The notes under the pieces: model-generated
What the model was told of the DNA's origin: nothing
The model's input: the letters and a program-made list of their open reading frames with translations, nothing else
The model's database searches: none
Shown: positions 50,301 to 63,695 of the stretch, one piece after another
How the letters are laid out: each line of letters begins with the position of its first letter
Position numbering within the stretch: the stretch's first letter is position 1
Translations under genes and position numbers: made by a program
Assembly: GCA_022113835.1 (NCBI GenBank)
Contig: JAILWY010000010.1
Location: 8,827,001-8,891,000 of the forward strand
Reading direction: 5' to 3'
Length of the DNA stretch: 64,000 nt
DNA from: Atopsyche davidsoni
Lineage: Eukaryota > Arthropoda > Insecta > Trichoptera > Hydrobiosidae

Positions 50301-53300
50301 TTTAGTAAATAATAGGTTTTAATGAATAGTCTAAATATATTTTGAACTTACAAAAATAAATAATTTCCACATTACTTTATTATTTCATATTATTTTGGTT
50401 TTTTTAACATACTGAGGATAATAAGGTTGTGTTAGAAAACGTACATTTTTATTTCATGTTTCAAAGTAAAGAAGCTATCTCAATTAAATAGTAAGTAAGG
50501 TGACAAATTCACAAATGTTATGGATAATTTTTTTAAGTAGTTCTTGCTCGCATCAAACGTTTCCTTCATGCAATTTTTAAATTTATCACATTTGTCTATA
50601 TGATTTTAGAATGATAAAGATTGTAGTTTCATAAATTATATTTTATTTGCAATTTCAGACAGTGAGAATTAAAAAAAAAAACAGTTCAAGGAACCAAAAT
50701 TATATCTATGTTTAAAATCTCTTTTATATTGCACCCGTTTAATTTATTAAATAAATACTTTGAAGTTAAAAATTGAGAATAACTAAAAATGCTATGAAAA
50801 ATCAAGAATAATTTCTTTTTATAAAATTATTGTTTCTTAAAAACTATAATTAATATCACATTAAGACTTTTAAAGATACTTAATTTAGAACGCGTGTTGC
50901 GATTACACGGTCGACAATAACACCACCTGCGAGCTACAAATTAAAGAGTAACAAAGAAAAAGTTTATAAAAACATTGTAACTCGGCTGGCAGCGTCTTTA
51001 CGCTTAAACATTATTCATCAGTAAGGTAAAAAATGGATCCGATTTAAAATCAATTAATTGCATTTCGTTTCACTAGGAATTAAAAATGTTTAAGGATTAT
51101 TCTGGTCGTTTGTACTGCGAGGAGGGTATTGTCCTTGCGTCGCCGTCTCGGAAAAAAAAACATTTTATTTTATTTGATATCGGAAGGTTTGAAAGCTATC
51201 AAATTCTTCGTCTTATTTTTCGAACCGATGTCTACCGCATACAATTGATTCGCGTAAAATTTAGGTATTCGGTCATGAACGCATTTGCAACGAACTTTTA
51301 ATTTTAGATACATTAGATATGTATTAATTTTAAATTTTTTATTCACTATTTGAGCAATAAAACGTGTTTGGTTGTTATTTTTTTTAATAAACATTTTATA
51401 ATGATGATTTCAAGCTTATTTTATATCGTACATATATCGTCGATGATAATGTATTTCAAAGATCCGATAATGGTAGTACTTCAGTATAAGCATCACAAAA
51501 ACAAAATTAGCTTGAAAATATCTAACAAAATTATTCTTAATATCCGGTTATGAGCGCGGAAAAAATTCAGCTGTATAATCTGTAGGAATTTGACCTTGTC
51601 AATTGATAACTAGGTACTTGAAATTGCTCTGAATGTTTCGCAGATTCGAAAAATATATTTTAGCTTGACTGGAAATATATTGAATATCAACTTGACTATT
51701 TAATGTTATAAAATATGTTTGCAAACTGCAACTTTCACTTCAGATATTATCTTATAATAGTTCTATAGAAAAAACCTTACCAATTTGTCTATAAAAATGT
51801 TTTTTTTTAAAGAATCGTGTAAGCTAAATTACAGATATGATTTGTAAAAGAACTGAAATATTTAAAATGGATCGCATATTGTTTATGAATATTTTTGAGT
51901 GAATTTGTTGGTTTGCCAGCAACCGCAATTAATTCATTGCAAGGTAATATGTACATGGACAATTTAGCAGAATTATAGAAATCACAATAAAAAATCCATT
52001 TTCGGCTTTTAACCACAAGTGCGGTAGGAAATCCTCTACAGTCCCGGATGTTGTGTGTTGGATATTATCAGAAAATGAAAAACTTAATCACCAAATAATA
52101 CAATATAATGCTGCATCTAACAACCGTCGATTACCTAATCCACACGGCGGCACTGACCCTATTCTCGCAAGAAGATAATAATTACTAGAAAATTTCAGGT
52201 TATACTCCTTTAATGTTTTTAACTGTTAAGTTTATGATCCATGTTTATGTTCTTAGCAAACTCAATTGGGTTCGTATACTTTAAAAATACCGTTGCGAAT
52301 CTAAATCTCCTGCCCACCTTTCTAACAATACATATGTGTTACCAATTATTAAAAGAAGATTTTAATAAATGCATTGTGTGAAATATTTTTTTTTCTAAGG
52401 GATAGTAAATTATATTTCAAATTCACACAATTTTTAATTCCAGCTTAATGTTTTTTTTTATTTTTAACAATTTTATAACTGTTTTTATTCTCGACTTAAA
52501 ATCATTCTTAAACCTAGATTGATTTTTAAATATTTCTCATTTTAATTAATAGCATATCGATGTATTATTATGTTTTTTCACGTTTGAATATCTTAATTGA
52601 ATTACATTATTAATTTTCAACATTTTTTAAAAATAAAATAAATTACAAATAACATAACTAAACAAGTGTAAATATCCTTTGTTATCTAAAGTAATACATT
52701 ATTTGTTTGAAAAATAGCATAATATTAAAATACAATAAAATAGAAAAATCCCGACAGTAAAACTACTAAAACATGGCTGGTTAAACCATGTCGCTAATGT
52801 AAGATAATATTACTTTTTTTAACGGGGAAACCTTTATTTTCCACAGACATTGTTCATAATTGTGATTCATGGCGTGAAATTTACGAATTAAAAAAATTTG
52901 AATGTGTCATTAACATTTCAGGATAAATTCAATACACGTAAAAACATGTAGGGTTTTTACGACACTTGTAAAATACCTTCCCTGAATTCACAGTTCTACA
53001 AATTTCTTATAACGACAAAAAAAGTATTTATATGATGAACAATTATATATTATTATTATTTATATATCATGAGTATACATGTTTAAAATACAAAATATTA
53101 TTTATTGTAGCATACTCAATTAGTTCTTAATTTATTTATGTATGTTGTTAAGCTACTTATCTTTGAAGTTTTATGTAAAAAAAACTCTCATCTAACTCGG
53201 AAGTAATTTATGAAGTTATTGACATTCTCGTGTTCTATAAGAACATATAAATCTTTAGTTCATAGGTTTTAGCGGCCGTTGTTAATGTACCTATTTTTTG

Positions 53301-53320
53301 TAACGAGCTACGACTAGTTG
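47400..53320. other. Gene-poor region upstream of TH
   Basis: AT-rich DNA with only low-complexity open frames, for example Phe/Leu/Ile-rich ones at 47431-47625 and 48231-48563. Small GC-richer bits lie at 50885-50940, 51086-51160 and 52020-52160. One micro-exon candidate at 49435-49476. Nothing else is supported. Confidence 0.55.
49435..49476 (+). CDS. Possible 42-base exon with a CxxC motif (weak)
   Basis: TTTAATTGCAAG acceptor, then 14 codons reading AESKCPLCGIYRMH, then a consensus donor GTAAGT. The CPLCGIYRMH string resembles the start of a C2H2 zinc finger. It is isolated, too short to judge, and no partner exon was found. Confidence 0.12.
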
Positions 53321-53329
53321 TGATTTGAG

Positions 53330-53545
53330 GTTTCAATGTTTCAGCTCTGAAAATACAAGGAATGGCAGGAATGTACTTTGAAATTTTGAGGATATCGAAA
53401 CGTTAACGCTATCTGACAACATTCATGTAGAATTAGATGATGGCCTGGGGCTGAGGACCGTTCAATAGCCAAGTCTACAGAGTGGGGCAAAATAGAAGTA
53501 CCTGCGGTTCTGGAACTCGGAGCGGCGCGCTGAGTTTTGTATATA
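53330..53545. repeat. Compact GC-richer block, likely dispersed repeat
   Basis: A sharply bounded block in AT-rich DNA. On the minus strand it stays open for about 60 codons in one frame (includes GTSILPHSVDLAIERSSAPG) but lacks a start and any recognised domain. Its look and composition suit a dispersed lepidopteran repeat rather than an exon. No second copy is in the window. Confidence 0.3.
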
Positions 53546-54389
53546 CCCTAAATTCATCAATTCATTAGTTTTTTAAAATGGATTAAGACCCAAAATACTT
53601 TTCATGATATTTAATTTTTGACGCCATTTGGTACCCATGCAAATAATTCATTTTGTAAACTAGTACGTAATCAAAATTATGTTAAAATTATTAAGTAGCA
53701 TGCTTCAGATTGGAAAACTCTTTTTAATTGTGATAGTTGATGGTAGATGATTTATGAATACTCCGGGAACTAACTTTTGGTGATGGGAAAGGTTCTATGT
53801 CTATATATAATTCTCTCTCTATTCTCTGTCTATTATAACTCTATAACACAAAATGGCATAAAAATACAGTCTTGTTATTTAAAAAATATATTTGAAGTTT
53901 AAGAGTGTTATAAAAATTACACAAAAATAATAAATACGTTCAAACGTATTCAAAATTAGTGAAAAAAAAAGTGAAAATATTATCTCAAAATTTGAAACAA
54001 GTGATTATATAATATGCATGTTATTTATGTAATATATAACTCTAATCTAATCATTATAAGTATATACAAAATTTCGTAAATCTTAGCATTTATTTTTGAT
54101 AAAAATATGAAATAATTTTCACAAATATTCAATGCAAAAATAAAAAAAAAACAATAATATGACAATGAAATAATCAGTTAAAAAAAATATTATTCTGGCT
54201 ATACTTTTTGCATTTAATTCCGGACGTAATTATCATTATTCTAATTGAAGATGAAATAAAATATCCTATCGACAATACGAGTTCAGTTTGCACGGATGTG
54301 TAAAAATGCCATTAAAAAACAATTATTCAAAGTTAACAATGATGTATTAATGACCGTGGAAAAGTTTTGAGAAATCGTAGCGTGGTTTA

Positions 54390-54570
54390 TAAAGTAGTAA
54401 TCCTGAAAATCCGTCACGCAGATCGGCCAAAGTCGCAGCTCGGAATTCCTGTTAAGCTCTTCGACACTCGCTCATAATTTGTCGAGCGACATTCCAGATT
54501 GGGCGCGAGCCGCAGCCAGCCAACTGCGCTGATACAAGACTGCGATATCTACTTTTTATCGAGGCGAGAC
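54390..54570. other. GC-richer non-coding island
   Basis: CpG-containing stretch with inverted CTCGACA/TGTCGAG-like motifs around 54460-54490 and GCGCGAGCCGCAGCCAGCC at about 54504. No open frame. Could be a regulatory element; nothing more can be said. Confidence 0.25.
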
Positions 54571-55554
54571 ATTCTTGCGTCGTTTTTAAATGGTCGCCAT
54601 TTTTTAAAGTCATTACATAACTGCGAATTTCCTCGCTAAAAAAACATTCAATACTGCCGAAAAGTCTTAATTAGCGTGGTCTCGTATTTTTTTTATCCTA
54701 GAGAATATTTTAATATCCTTGCATACGGTTATCATCTGTCCAGCATTCTATTATTTGTTTAGTACTTATTTTTCTTAATACTGCAGAGTAAAACGAGAAT
54801 AAATCAATTATACTGACAAATAGTTTGTATATGAAATCGATTTATTTTTTTAAGTACAAAAACAAAGTATCAATAAATCTTGTCAAATGTTTTTTTTTTC
54901 AGTTCATAACAAAGCAGCTTGGCGAAACACAACATGAAAATAGATATTTGAAGGTTAATTGAGTTTCAGTTAAAGAAAACATTTATTCAAAATATTGAAA
55001 GACTGTATTTTTTCCACTGCTTTAACTCTAGCAATAGCCACCATTGTTAGTTTTTTTTTCATTTATATTAGTATAAGACGCAAGAGACTATAAAAAATAT
55101 TTTTATTTTATTTTAAGTGTATATTAGTATCTATATTTTACCAGTAACTTAAAACTATACGATTCCTAAGCAAATGAGAAATTGAATATCTCAAAATGGG
55201 CAAGGAGTATTTAGGCAAATATAAGTGGGAAAACTAAACATTTAACAGGTACAAATTATGTATTCTAGAAAATTATAACACATTTTTTATTTATTTTTAG
55301 ATTCCAGCCGATTAAGTATAATTTTACATGGATCGTATGGGATGCATGTTTTCAGCTATTCACATGTTGAAAAGGAGCTTAATGATTAAATCAGTATTTT
55401 TTTCGGTGGTATAGAGCTTTTAAAATTTAATATATACAAAACAATTATTTATCATACAATAAACATGCTTATTATTTAGTAAATATATTGTTATAATGAG
55501 TTGTGCGTAGTTAAAGTGACAGTATAATCAATGTGTATGAATGTCGCTACATAA

Positions 55555-56245
55555 GAGAAGAGCCAATGATGGATGTGGCTTGGACGCGCGAGTGAGGTCC
55601 GAAGCTGGGAATTCCCTTTACCGAAGATGTACTGCACTTTGCACTCCACTTGCACCAACACTGGTGCTCAATATGCTGGTGTATGTTTAACCCTGCATAG
55701 CTGAAAATATATGACATGTATAATTACTTGACAATCAAACAATTGACAATAATTCTTGATGATGAAAAATTAATTGCAGAATCTAATTAAATGCATTTTT
55801 TTCAATATTTAATTTTATCGCGAATATTGAATTTGTGTATATTCTTGGAATTTAAAATGGTGGAATTTTAATTGGAGGTCGAAAAAATTTAAGCATACAA
55901 CCTTAACAATATGAAGAAATCGCAATAATTGAATTCGTACGATTATTTCTCATCGGGGTTATCAGACTTGTAAAATCATATAATTTCTAGCACGCAATGT
56001 AGCTATCACGACGCTATTGGTAAATATGGAGAGATAATAGTATGATAATAAGTCGGCACTGCAGGGTTAGCCGGTTAATGTAGGAGCCGTTCTCCAGCCT
56101 TGGCCGGTGGTAATGGCACTGAAGTTCATTCAATCCTTGTGTTAAATAACACCTGGCACGGATACCCACAAAGTCATCCTACCTACCGCTGCTACAGGTG
56201 GACGCCATGTCTACTATAACTGGCAGTTCTGTTGTTGATCTAGAT
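55555..56245. repeat. Two GC-richer repeat-like blocks
   Basis: 55560-55700 and 56040-56240 stand out from AT-rich flanks, contain stops in all frames, and have dense short motifs (GGTAGGTAGGATGAC, TGGTGCTCAATATGCTGGTG). They could be decayed SINE or LINE fragments or conserved non-coding DNA. Not identified. Confidence 0.25.
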
Positions 56246-56361
56246 AAAAGAGACTTTAAAATAATTGCCCTTACACGACTGTCAGCTCCTTATTCTGAAA
56301 CGACAATTTACTGGATAAAATACACGTATATTTAATATTTATTAACAGCATTTGATGTTAC

Positions 56362-56440
56362 GTACACACACGCTCTCACACACACACACACATCACACAC
56401 TTACACCCACACACACATACACACACACACAAACACAAAT
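56362..56440. repeat. (CA)n microsatellite, interrupted
   Basis: Nearly 80 bases of CA units broken by CGCTCT, ATC, TTAC, CC and ATA interruptions. Confidence 0.9.
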
Positions 56441-57229
56441 ATGTATATGTATTTACAAAATCAACAAACATAATGATTTGAATATTTATATTAAAGGTAG
56501 AATTAGAATCGTCTTTTTCAAAAACAAATATGTTTTTTTAACCTAAGGAACCATGATGATTGCAATTATTTTAAATAAATTAGCCACGGTATCAGCGCCA
56601 GTGTAAATCTAATACATATTCATTTTTAACGCGTTAGTAAAATTACGTTCACTTTTATTTAATTGTATTATTTAATATTCCAAGGAAGCTGTAAGCATTT
56701 TTCACGGATTCTATATTTTAAATATATATTCGTAACGAATACTTAATTAATAACTTTTAAAAGCAAACTACTTATTTATCACTTTTGTAATCTTATGATA
56801 TTATTTAAAACATCGTATAAAGACACTCTTAGTGTTTTCGATCACCCTACAAACCGAATAATGTATTCGAGGTCAGGTGACCGCAAACCCAACCGCAGGT
56901 TTTTTTTTTAATATTTGTATAATGGATATTTTGAAGGAAAGGTAAGAACAACTTCCCATTTTAGATTTTTAAAATAATCAAATTACTTATTTGATTTATA
57001 TATCTTCATTAAATAACACTTTTTTTAGTGTTATATAAATAAACAAAAAGGCAAAAGACAGTTCTGTAAGCAATGGTCATTTTATAATATAATATAAATT
57101 TATTAAATAATAATAAAAATAATATGGCTAAAGTCCTGCTAAGTTTTATTATTAACTTACAACATTTTACAATAATTTCGTTATGCTGATGCAAACATGT
57201 AATAAATGATAACCGCATAATATTTGAAA

Positions 57230-57475
57230 CTAAATATCTCCACCCTGGCAAGTCTGGCAAGTCCAGCAAGGGTCGAATCGCAAATCGAATTTGCATGCCA
57301 TATATTGGGAGTTGACCGAGTTCATGCCTCACTGAGGGTAGATTAAATTAATTTCCTGCATCATCCTGGAGAGTGGGTGCATTAAGCTTGTGTGCACTTG
57401 CTAACCCCTCTCCCCTCCACAGGGAGGGTAAAGGGTTTAGAAAATTAGCAATGACATAGAACAACCGACATTGTT
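57230..57475. repeat. Probable SINE/LINE-derived repeat fragment
   Basis: Starts with a CTGGCAAGT-type direct repeat (57246-57265) and continues with GAGTTCATGCCTCACTGAGG, CCTGCATCATCCTGGAGAGT and CACCTGCT-like TGTGCACTTGCTAACCCC blocks that resemble the 3' parts of lepidopteran SINEs as I remember them. No open frame. The identification is from memory of the pattern, not from a search. Confidence 0.3.
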
Positions 57476-57539
57476 CAAGCCGAGCACGAATATGAATGCA
57501 CTACCGGAATAATTGATCATCGATTTTTTTCCAAAACAA

Positions 57540-57860
57540 ACAATTACTCCTTCTTAACCTCGCTACGTTGTTTTCTGTGGTATCTCGAAGTGTCGCGTTG
57601 ATCGTATCCGGTCAAGGACGAAAGGGAGATCTTCGTGCCAGTCAGACGTGGTAAATATCAGATGTCAGATGACAGGATCAAGAGGACAATTGCCGCAGAT
57701 ATTGTAGAGCTCCGTGAATAATGCAAAGCAGGTGATTAGGATCAGTGGCCGTATCATAAAATTATGGATGATCGACCGAGAAAGTATGCAAGAAGAATGT
57801 CACATTTATCAACCCAGTATAGTTCAAGTTGCGATATCAAGAGAGATGAAAAATAATTAA
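57540..57860. other. Unassigned mixed-composition region
   Basis: Moderately GC-rich sequence with broken short frames on the plus strand, which may be a decayed coding or transposon fragment. No recognised motif. Confidence 0.2.
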
Positions 57861-58677
57861 TTATTCATCAATTAGCAGATAATTAAAAATACAATAAATT
57901 AACTTAGTGTTAGGTTTCACGGTGCCGTTACGTGTTGTAATTTTATCAATAATGCAAACCCGTTTATGTTTTAGCAAATTATTTTTTAAGGTTATAAGAT
58001 AGTGTTATTTATTAAAATCATTATTTTAGATAATATTTAATGCAATTAAATCTTTTTTTATTCAATTAACAAACAAATAAACCATTAGCTGGACGAGGAA
58101 TAAATGATCGTATCTCAAATAGATTTTTTTATTTTTGTTGTAGAATTATCAATATACTTTAATGTGCTATGGCTAAGATATTGAATAATATTGCTTCCAA
58201 TTATAATATAATTCAAAATTTAATGATATATTTATTTCACAGATAATTTTAGAAAAAAATATTATGTATAAAATTTTATATTTAAAAAACGATAAGGGGT
58301 AGAAAAAAAGATTGGCTAGCTTCAAAATCAAACGAAAAATATAACTCGAAAAGGTATCAGAAGCTAACCTACACATTTGTTATTTTAAATACTTTGGAAA
58401 TGAAAACTTTTCTGCTTTTGTGTTTGAAAAAAATTAAGAAATTCGTTTACTTATTTTTATAATGCTTAGTAATTTAAAAATCATCAAAATCACAAAAACT
58501 TTTTAGATCTGTTTTTATATAATGTTATGAATACATTAACTATCATTTATTATTTATTATAATAATTAGGAAAGTTTTCAGAGATTTAAACCTGTTGATT
58601 CAACTATTAATAATATGATTAGGCACATTAGTTCACACATAGAAGATGATTCAATAAATTTTCAGGAAAATATCATC

Positions 58678-58756
58678 GTGATTTATGTGGGATTTGAACC
58701 CACATCCCCTCCTGGCTTACATGGGCGGTGTTCTAACCCCTGTACTAACGAATCAC
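58678..58756 (-). ncRNA. tRNA-like sequence (SINE head or tRNA pseudogene)
   Basis: 79 bases that begin GTGATTC and end AAATCAC (complementary acceptor ends). There is an A-box-like TTAGTACAGGGGTTAGAACA and a B box GGTTCAAATCC inside a pairing T arm (TGTGG/CCACA). The anticodon arm does not form a proper 5-bp stem, so I do not call a functional tRNA or an anticodon. Confidence 0.5.
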
Positions 58757-58810
58757 ATCCATTAATCGAGAATTTTTATTAATCATATTCTATATATGAA
58801 CCAATGTGCA

Positions 58811-58870
58811 AGGGTTAGTTCACCAGCCATGTAAGCCAGGGGATGTGGGTTCAAATCCCACACAAATCAC
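58811..58870 (+). ncRNA. Second, truncated tRNA-like copy, inverted
   Basis: Shares CATGTAAGCCAGGGGATGTG, the B box GGTTCAAATCC (58848-58858) and the ending AAATCAC with the copy at 58678-58756, on the opposite strand. Its 5' acceptor half is missing or eroded. Confidence 0.5.
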
Positions 58871-58939
58871 GATGGTATATTTCTAAGAATTTCTTTAATC
58901 ATCTTCTATGTGTGAACTAATGCGCCCAATCATATTAGT

Positions 58940-61900
58940 AATGATATAATAAACCCGTATTGGGTAATAAATACGCATCTGATTGACGTTCAATCCAAAA
59001 AATAGACATAACTGTTGATAAAAGTTGATTAAACCAACTTCCATGGTTTGTAGTAGTGCGTATTAAATTTATCGTTACTAAGTTTTATTTGTTAGATATT
59101 TTTCTCGATAAAAGTTCATTGACATTACCTAGTTTAACGTTTATTTAAGTTTAATGTTTTTTTTATAACAATTTCACTAAAATAATTTATACGTCATTCA
59201 AATCTTTACTGAGTATTAATCATCCTTGAAAATAAGTCTTCCATTGAAGATATATTTAAAAAAACATTTAGAGGTTGGCGCACGATTGCAATTACTACGA
59301 GTGTAGGGTTGATGTAAGAATTTTTGTTAGTTCTCAATTTATTTATTCCTGTATCTGAAAAGTGACAAAATATATGGAAACAGATGGTCATCAAGCAATG
59401 AATCATTTTTTTTTCTTTGTTACTTATTACGTTATTTTGTTATTATACCACAATAGCGGATAAATTATAAATAGGATGATTGCAATTTTTCTAATAAATT
59501 ATTTATTTACGATAGTGATAATTGATAACAAAGTAATTATAAAATTTTATTTGATTTGATAAGTTGAAATTTTAACTCAAAATTATACTGTAAATTAATA
59601 ATATATAAATGAGTAGAAAAAATAATATAAAGTAATAGCCTTACGCCAATATACTTTTATAGTGTTCCTACTTTGGTTTTTTTTTATAATATATAATATT
59701 TGAAAATGTTATGTTAAAATAAAATAATTATTATGAGCAGATTTCGTAAGAAAACTAGTTTTGTTAAGTAAATAAAAAAATAAAAAAATGAATGATTTTC
59801 CGTCTAGCCTCCAAGAAATAAGTCACGTGAAATAATACATTATGATTCATCTCCACATTAAGAGCTTAATGAATTCTAGGTAAAATTATTACCAGTTGAG
59901 GCGTTAAAAGCCACGTATTTTTACTAATATATTTGTAACGGACAGAACTAGGGACGTATTTACAAAACAAGTGTGTATTTCTAGGGAGCAAAACTATTTA
60001 TTGAACCCAAATATTATTTATTCACCCATTATATTTATAAATACACGTAAAAAAATAAATGTCATTTTAACCAAAAAGAATATATACATACAGATATACA
60101 ATTACAAAATCAACAGTTCTCTAGAATATGAATATTTAAATTATTTTAACGAAATAAATAATTAAAATGAATAATTCATATTGAGTTGACGCACATTTAC
60201 AGGTATGCTATAAGTATTCCAACATTCATAAATAATAAAAACCTCACAAAGTACGTAGACTTTTTCTAATAAAGGTTGTTTCATGTCCAAATGTTGCATT
60301 ATCATCAAAATAATAATATATTAACAGTATTTATTAAAGCTAGGTTCAACACATAGTCGGTTTTTGCATTCTTTCTATCAAAGATAAATAATTGTAGCAA
60401 AAATTATTATTTGAATATGATTTACGCATTATCATTTTTTTGCAATAGATTCAGGAATAATATTTTTGATAAATGTTTGAAATTAGATATAAATATGAAT
60501 ATTTAATAATGAGAAGAGATATTTAAAGTAAAAAAGTCTTTTATTTGCATACATTTTAATTTTATTTTACAAATTCAGTCTAGTAATCGGTGATTTTATT
60601 TTTTCGCAACAAAATATTTACAAATTACAAAATATTTCAGATCGCTTATACATATTTTAAAATGAATTTGATTTGTTACGAGAAGTGAACCATACTAATA
60701 GAATCGAATTGATTAGTGTAAATTATTGTACAAAACAACCAAAGTAATTATTATGTTTGATTTTTACATAGTGAAAAAGACTGCTGACGTCTTTAATCGC
60801 ATTTAAAAGATATTTACTAACGATTAAATATCAAAAATGTTTTTCTGGAAATAGCTTTATCGTATATATTTGATTATTTAAACACCAATTTACATACCAA
60901 CGTCAAACAAGTTGATTTAGGTTTAATTCATTAAGAGGAATTTATAATACTAATCGTAAACGTTACTTTGATAGTTGGCACTTAAATCTTAATGAATTCA
61001 ATATTTCATATTGCTTTCAGATTTTCAACGCTAACAAAATCCGAAAACCATTATTGCGCATTTTTATGTACATATCAATAAGATATAAAAAAATGATTAC
61101 TGTAAAATTTTGATCGTAAACATATAAGAGTTTAAATTTTGTTGTGTTTACATAATTTTTTTCCTAAAGATCGCAATTAATTTATTCGTTTAAATAATCA
61201 AAGGCCCATGTTAAAAATACATCACTATTACTATTCGTGTAAACTTTACCAAGAATACATAAGGATAAAAACGAAATGTCTGAAACCCAGATATATTAAT
61301 TTGTCTATGTAGGTAGTGCTTGCGAGGCCACTGCTCTCGGTAAAGGGTATTCCCGTATAATTGTACTTGTCAACTATTGCACACACATGTTTATACATGA
61401 GCGTTGATAGTTATTTATAGATGTTTTTGGAGCGTGTATTGTTGTATACTTGATAAATAATCGATGTGAAATATTATCTATAAAAAAAAATTACTGTCTA
61501 TTTATTTTACAACTAAATTGAAAACACCTTAACCACCAGGTATTTTTCAAAAATATTGGTGAAAAGAATTGTAGGAATGATTACAACGCTTATATTTTTA
61601 ATGATTATTTTATAACAACCTATAATTATTAAGAATAGTATTAAACTGTTACCATATATTTAAGGCTTTTAATTAAATAATAACTGTGATAGATTAAATA
61701 TTTTTTTTATGAAATCAATGTGCTGTGCGTCAGAGCAATAGACGTACGTTGGTAGTCACATGATGTCGAGATTGATTATGTAAACTTGAAGTGATTCGTT
61801 GGTGAATAATATAGATCTTAAAGTACCCCAATTACTTGATATATTTTGTGGTTATGAAGCAAGTCTTTTTAAAATAAATTTTAAAGTCTGTTAAGTATGG

Positions 61901-62750
61901 AATTTTTTTTCTTAAATATTCATGACGCGTAAAATTCTAAAAAAACAATGATTATAGAATTAAATATAGTAAAACTATCGTACACTTGTATTAAACAACA
62001 TATTAAAATTATGTGATAAAATTTAAAATGTAATTTCACAAATGTTAGATGTGTTTTAAATATTTTTTTTATACTTTACAATAAAGTAGAATATAAGTTA
62101 GACAACACGTTACGTAAATGATGATGGCTCGTGCTACGTTTGTTGGATGTTTTTTGGAGACTAAAAACTCAACTGAAACAAAGCAAACATTGACAGCTGT
62201 GACATAAAAAATGAGTTCTTTTTAATTTTCAGTTGGCTTGATTTATTTTCAGAGCTGTTTAAAAGTGAAGAATAACTCTTCGCTGGATATAAGAATAACT
62301 CTTATATCCAGCAAGTATTTGAATGTACAGGTCAATATTATTATTTGAGTTGTGTGGTGGATTTCCCATTGAATGGATCTGCGTCATGACTATGGTAGCA
62401 TTTAAAAATACCCAGCTTAAACTGGTTTCGTGGGTCCTCGCACAGCCTCCTTTCACGTGGATTTACCCGATCTTGATCTTATTCGAAGACTGCAAGTTTT
62501 TATTATTTTTTATTTATTTCTAAGAGCGGCAGTCTCCGAAAATAAACTGCTAAGAAGAAATAAAATACTTCCTAGAACCTGAGTGTGGAAAGTATTGTAT
62601 TACATATGTATATTTTTGATATCGTAAAAAGTTATCATAATTTATCGTTTGTTACAAGACTTCTGATTGTTATCAATTGAATTAGAATAGAATATCATAA
62701 ATATTGCGTTGATCTTATTTTAATTCGTGCATATCGCAATTTATATATAC
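58940..62750. other. AT-rich region without genes
   Basis: Only short chance frames. It includes the hairpin at 62282-62312. Nothing else is supported. Confidence 0.6.
62282..62312. repeat. Perfect 13-bp hairpin with 5-base loop
   Basis: GCTGGATATAAGA, ATAAC loop, TCTTATATCCAGC. The inner 13-mer AAGAATAACTCTT also occurs just upstream at 62268-62280, so a short direct repeat overlaps the inverted repeat. Confidence 0.8.
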
Positions 62751-62752
62751 AT

Positions 62753-62900
<148 letters not shown>

Positions 62901-63145
62901 ATCGACTGAATGCCAACGATTCATTCAATAGAACTGTTAGGTATGCGGACCCCTTTATTTTTGCATTTACTTTGCAACGTTATAAGTAAGTAGAACTGAG
63001 GTATAATATATTATCTACAGATAGTATTCAAATTGATGATTAACAGTAACACATATTAAACAAAAAATATCATTTGGTTTGGAACGGTCGACAGTTATGT
63101 CTGTTCGTAACTGGTACAGCATACATATCTACGTCATTGCTGTAG

Positions 63146-63209
63146 TGGATTATTTCTTTGACGTCATCTTCAAAAGCTGTACGAAAAGAGAGAGGGCTCT
63201 AGCACTTCG
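63146..63209 (+). CDS. Possible internal exon of an unrecognised plus-strand gene (weak)
   Basis: Acceptor TTGCTGTAG at 63137-63145, 64 bases open in one frame reading DYFFDVIFKSCTKRERALAL plus a split Arg, and a consensus donor CG|GTAAGT. The peptide looks more protein-like than the surrounding frames, but I do not recognise it and see no partner exon before the window ends. The stretch also contains a perfect CRE (TGACGTCA near 63169), so it could be regulatory instead. Confidence 0.18.
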
Positions 63210-63639
63210 GTAAGTGCTTTCATAATTCATTTTTATAAAAATTATATTAATGTATTATTCTTTTTTTATTTTTGACTTCTTTAAAAAAATCCTTATTTTT
63301 GTTTGCCACTAAAAAAATATTTCTTTCTTTTTTGATCAGTTTGAAATACAGTATACATTAATTATTCAATAATGGCTGTTTCCACAAATTATTAAAATAA
63401 AACCTGTTTTAGAATATATTTCGTACACGTGTTTACGATTTATACATGTTTTCTCATCATCATCATTAAGTAGTAATAAAACATTTGTACATTTATCATT
63501 CTAAATTTACAAACGGTGAACTTTTCACCTAATAACAACGAAAGAACACCAGAGCTTTTGTGACATGATGCAGGCGAACGCTAATTAGAGACATTCACAT
63601 GACTGCCCACTGGTTAAATATTAATTTTTGTCTCAGACA

Positions 63640-63661
63640 CAAGTATATATATATTTACAAG

Positions 63662-63694
<33 letters not shown>

Positions 63695-63695
63695 C
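63640..63695. repeat. (TA)n microsatellite, duplicated
   Basis: ACAAGTATATATATA occurs twice in a row, the second followed by about twelve more TA units. Confidence 0.9.

Larger units (their letters stand above)
58611..58937. mobile_element. Foldback element with tRNA-like arms
   Basis: Left arm 58611-58740 and right arm 58811-58937 are inverted copies. Matching blocks, each the reverse complement of the other: TAATATGATT / AATCATATTA, TTAGTTCACACATAGAAGATGA / TCATCTTCTATGTGTGAACTAA, and the tRNA-like T-arm/acceptor block. About 70 bases separate the arms. The tRNA-like parts carry pol III B boxes (GGTTCAAATCC). The structure suggests a head-to-head pair or foldback form of a tRNA-derived SINE. 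Confidence 0.7.

Noticed and set aside
58678..58870. Two functional tRNA genes
   Set aside because: B boxes and acceptor ends are present but the anticodon arm does not pair and one copy lacks its 5' half; better explained as tRNA-derived repeat units.
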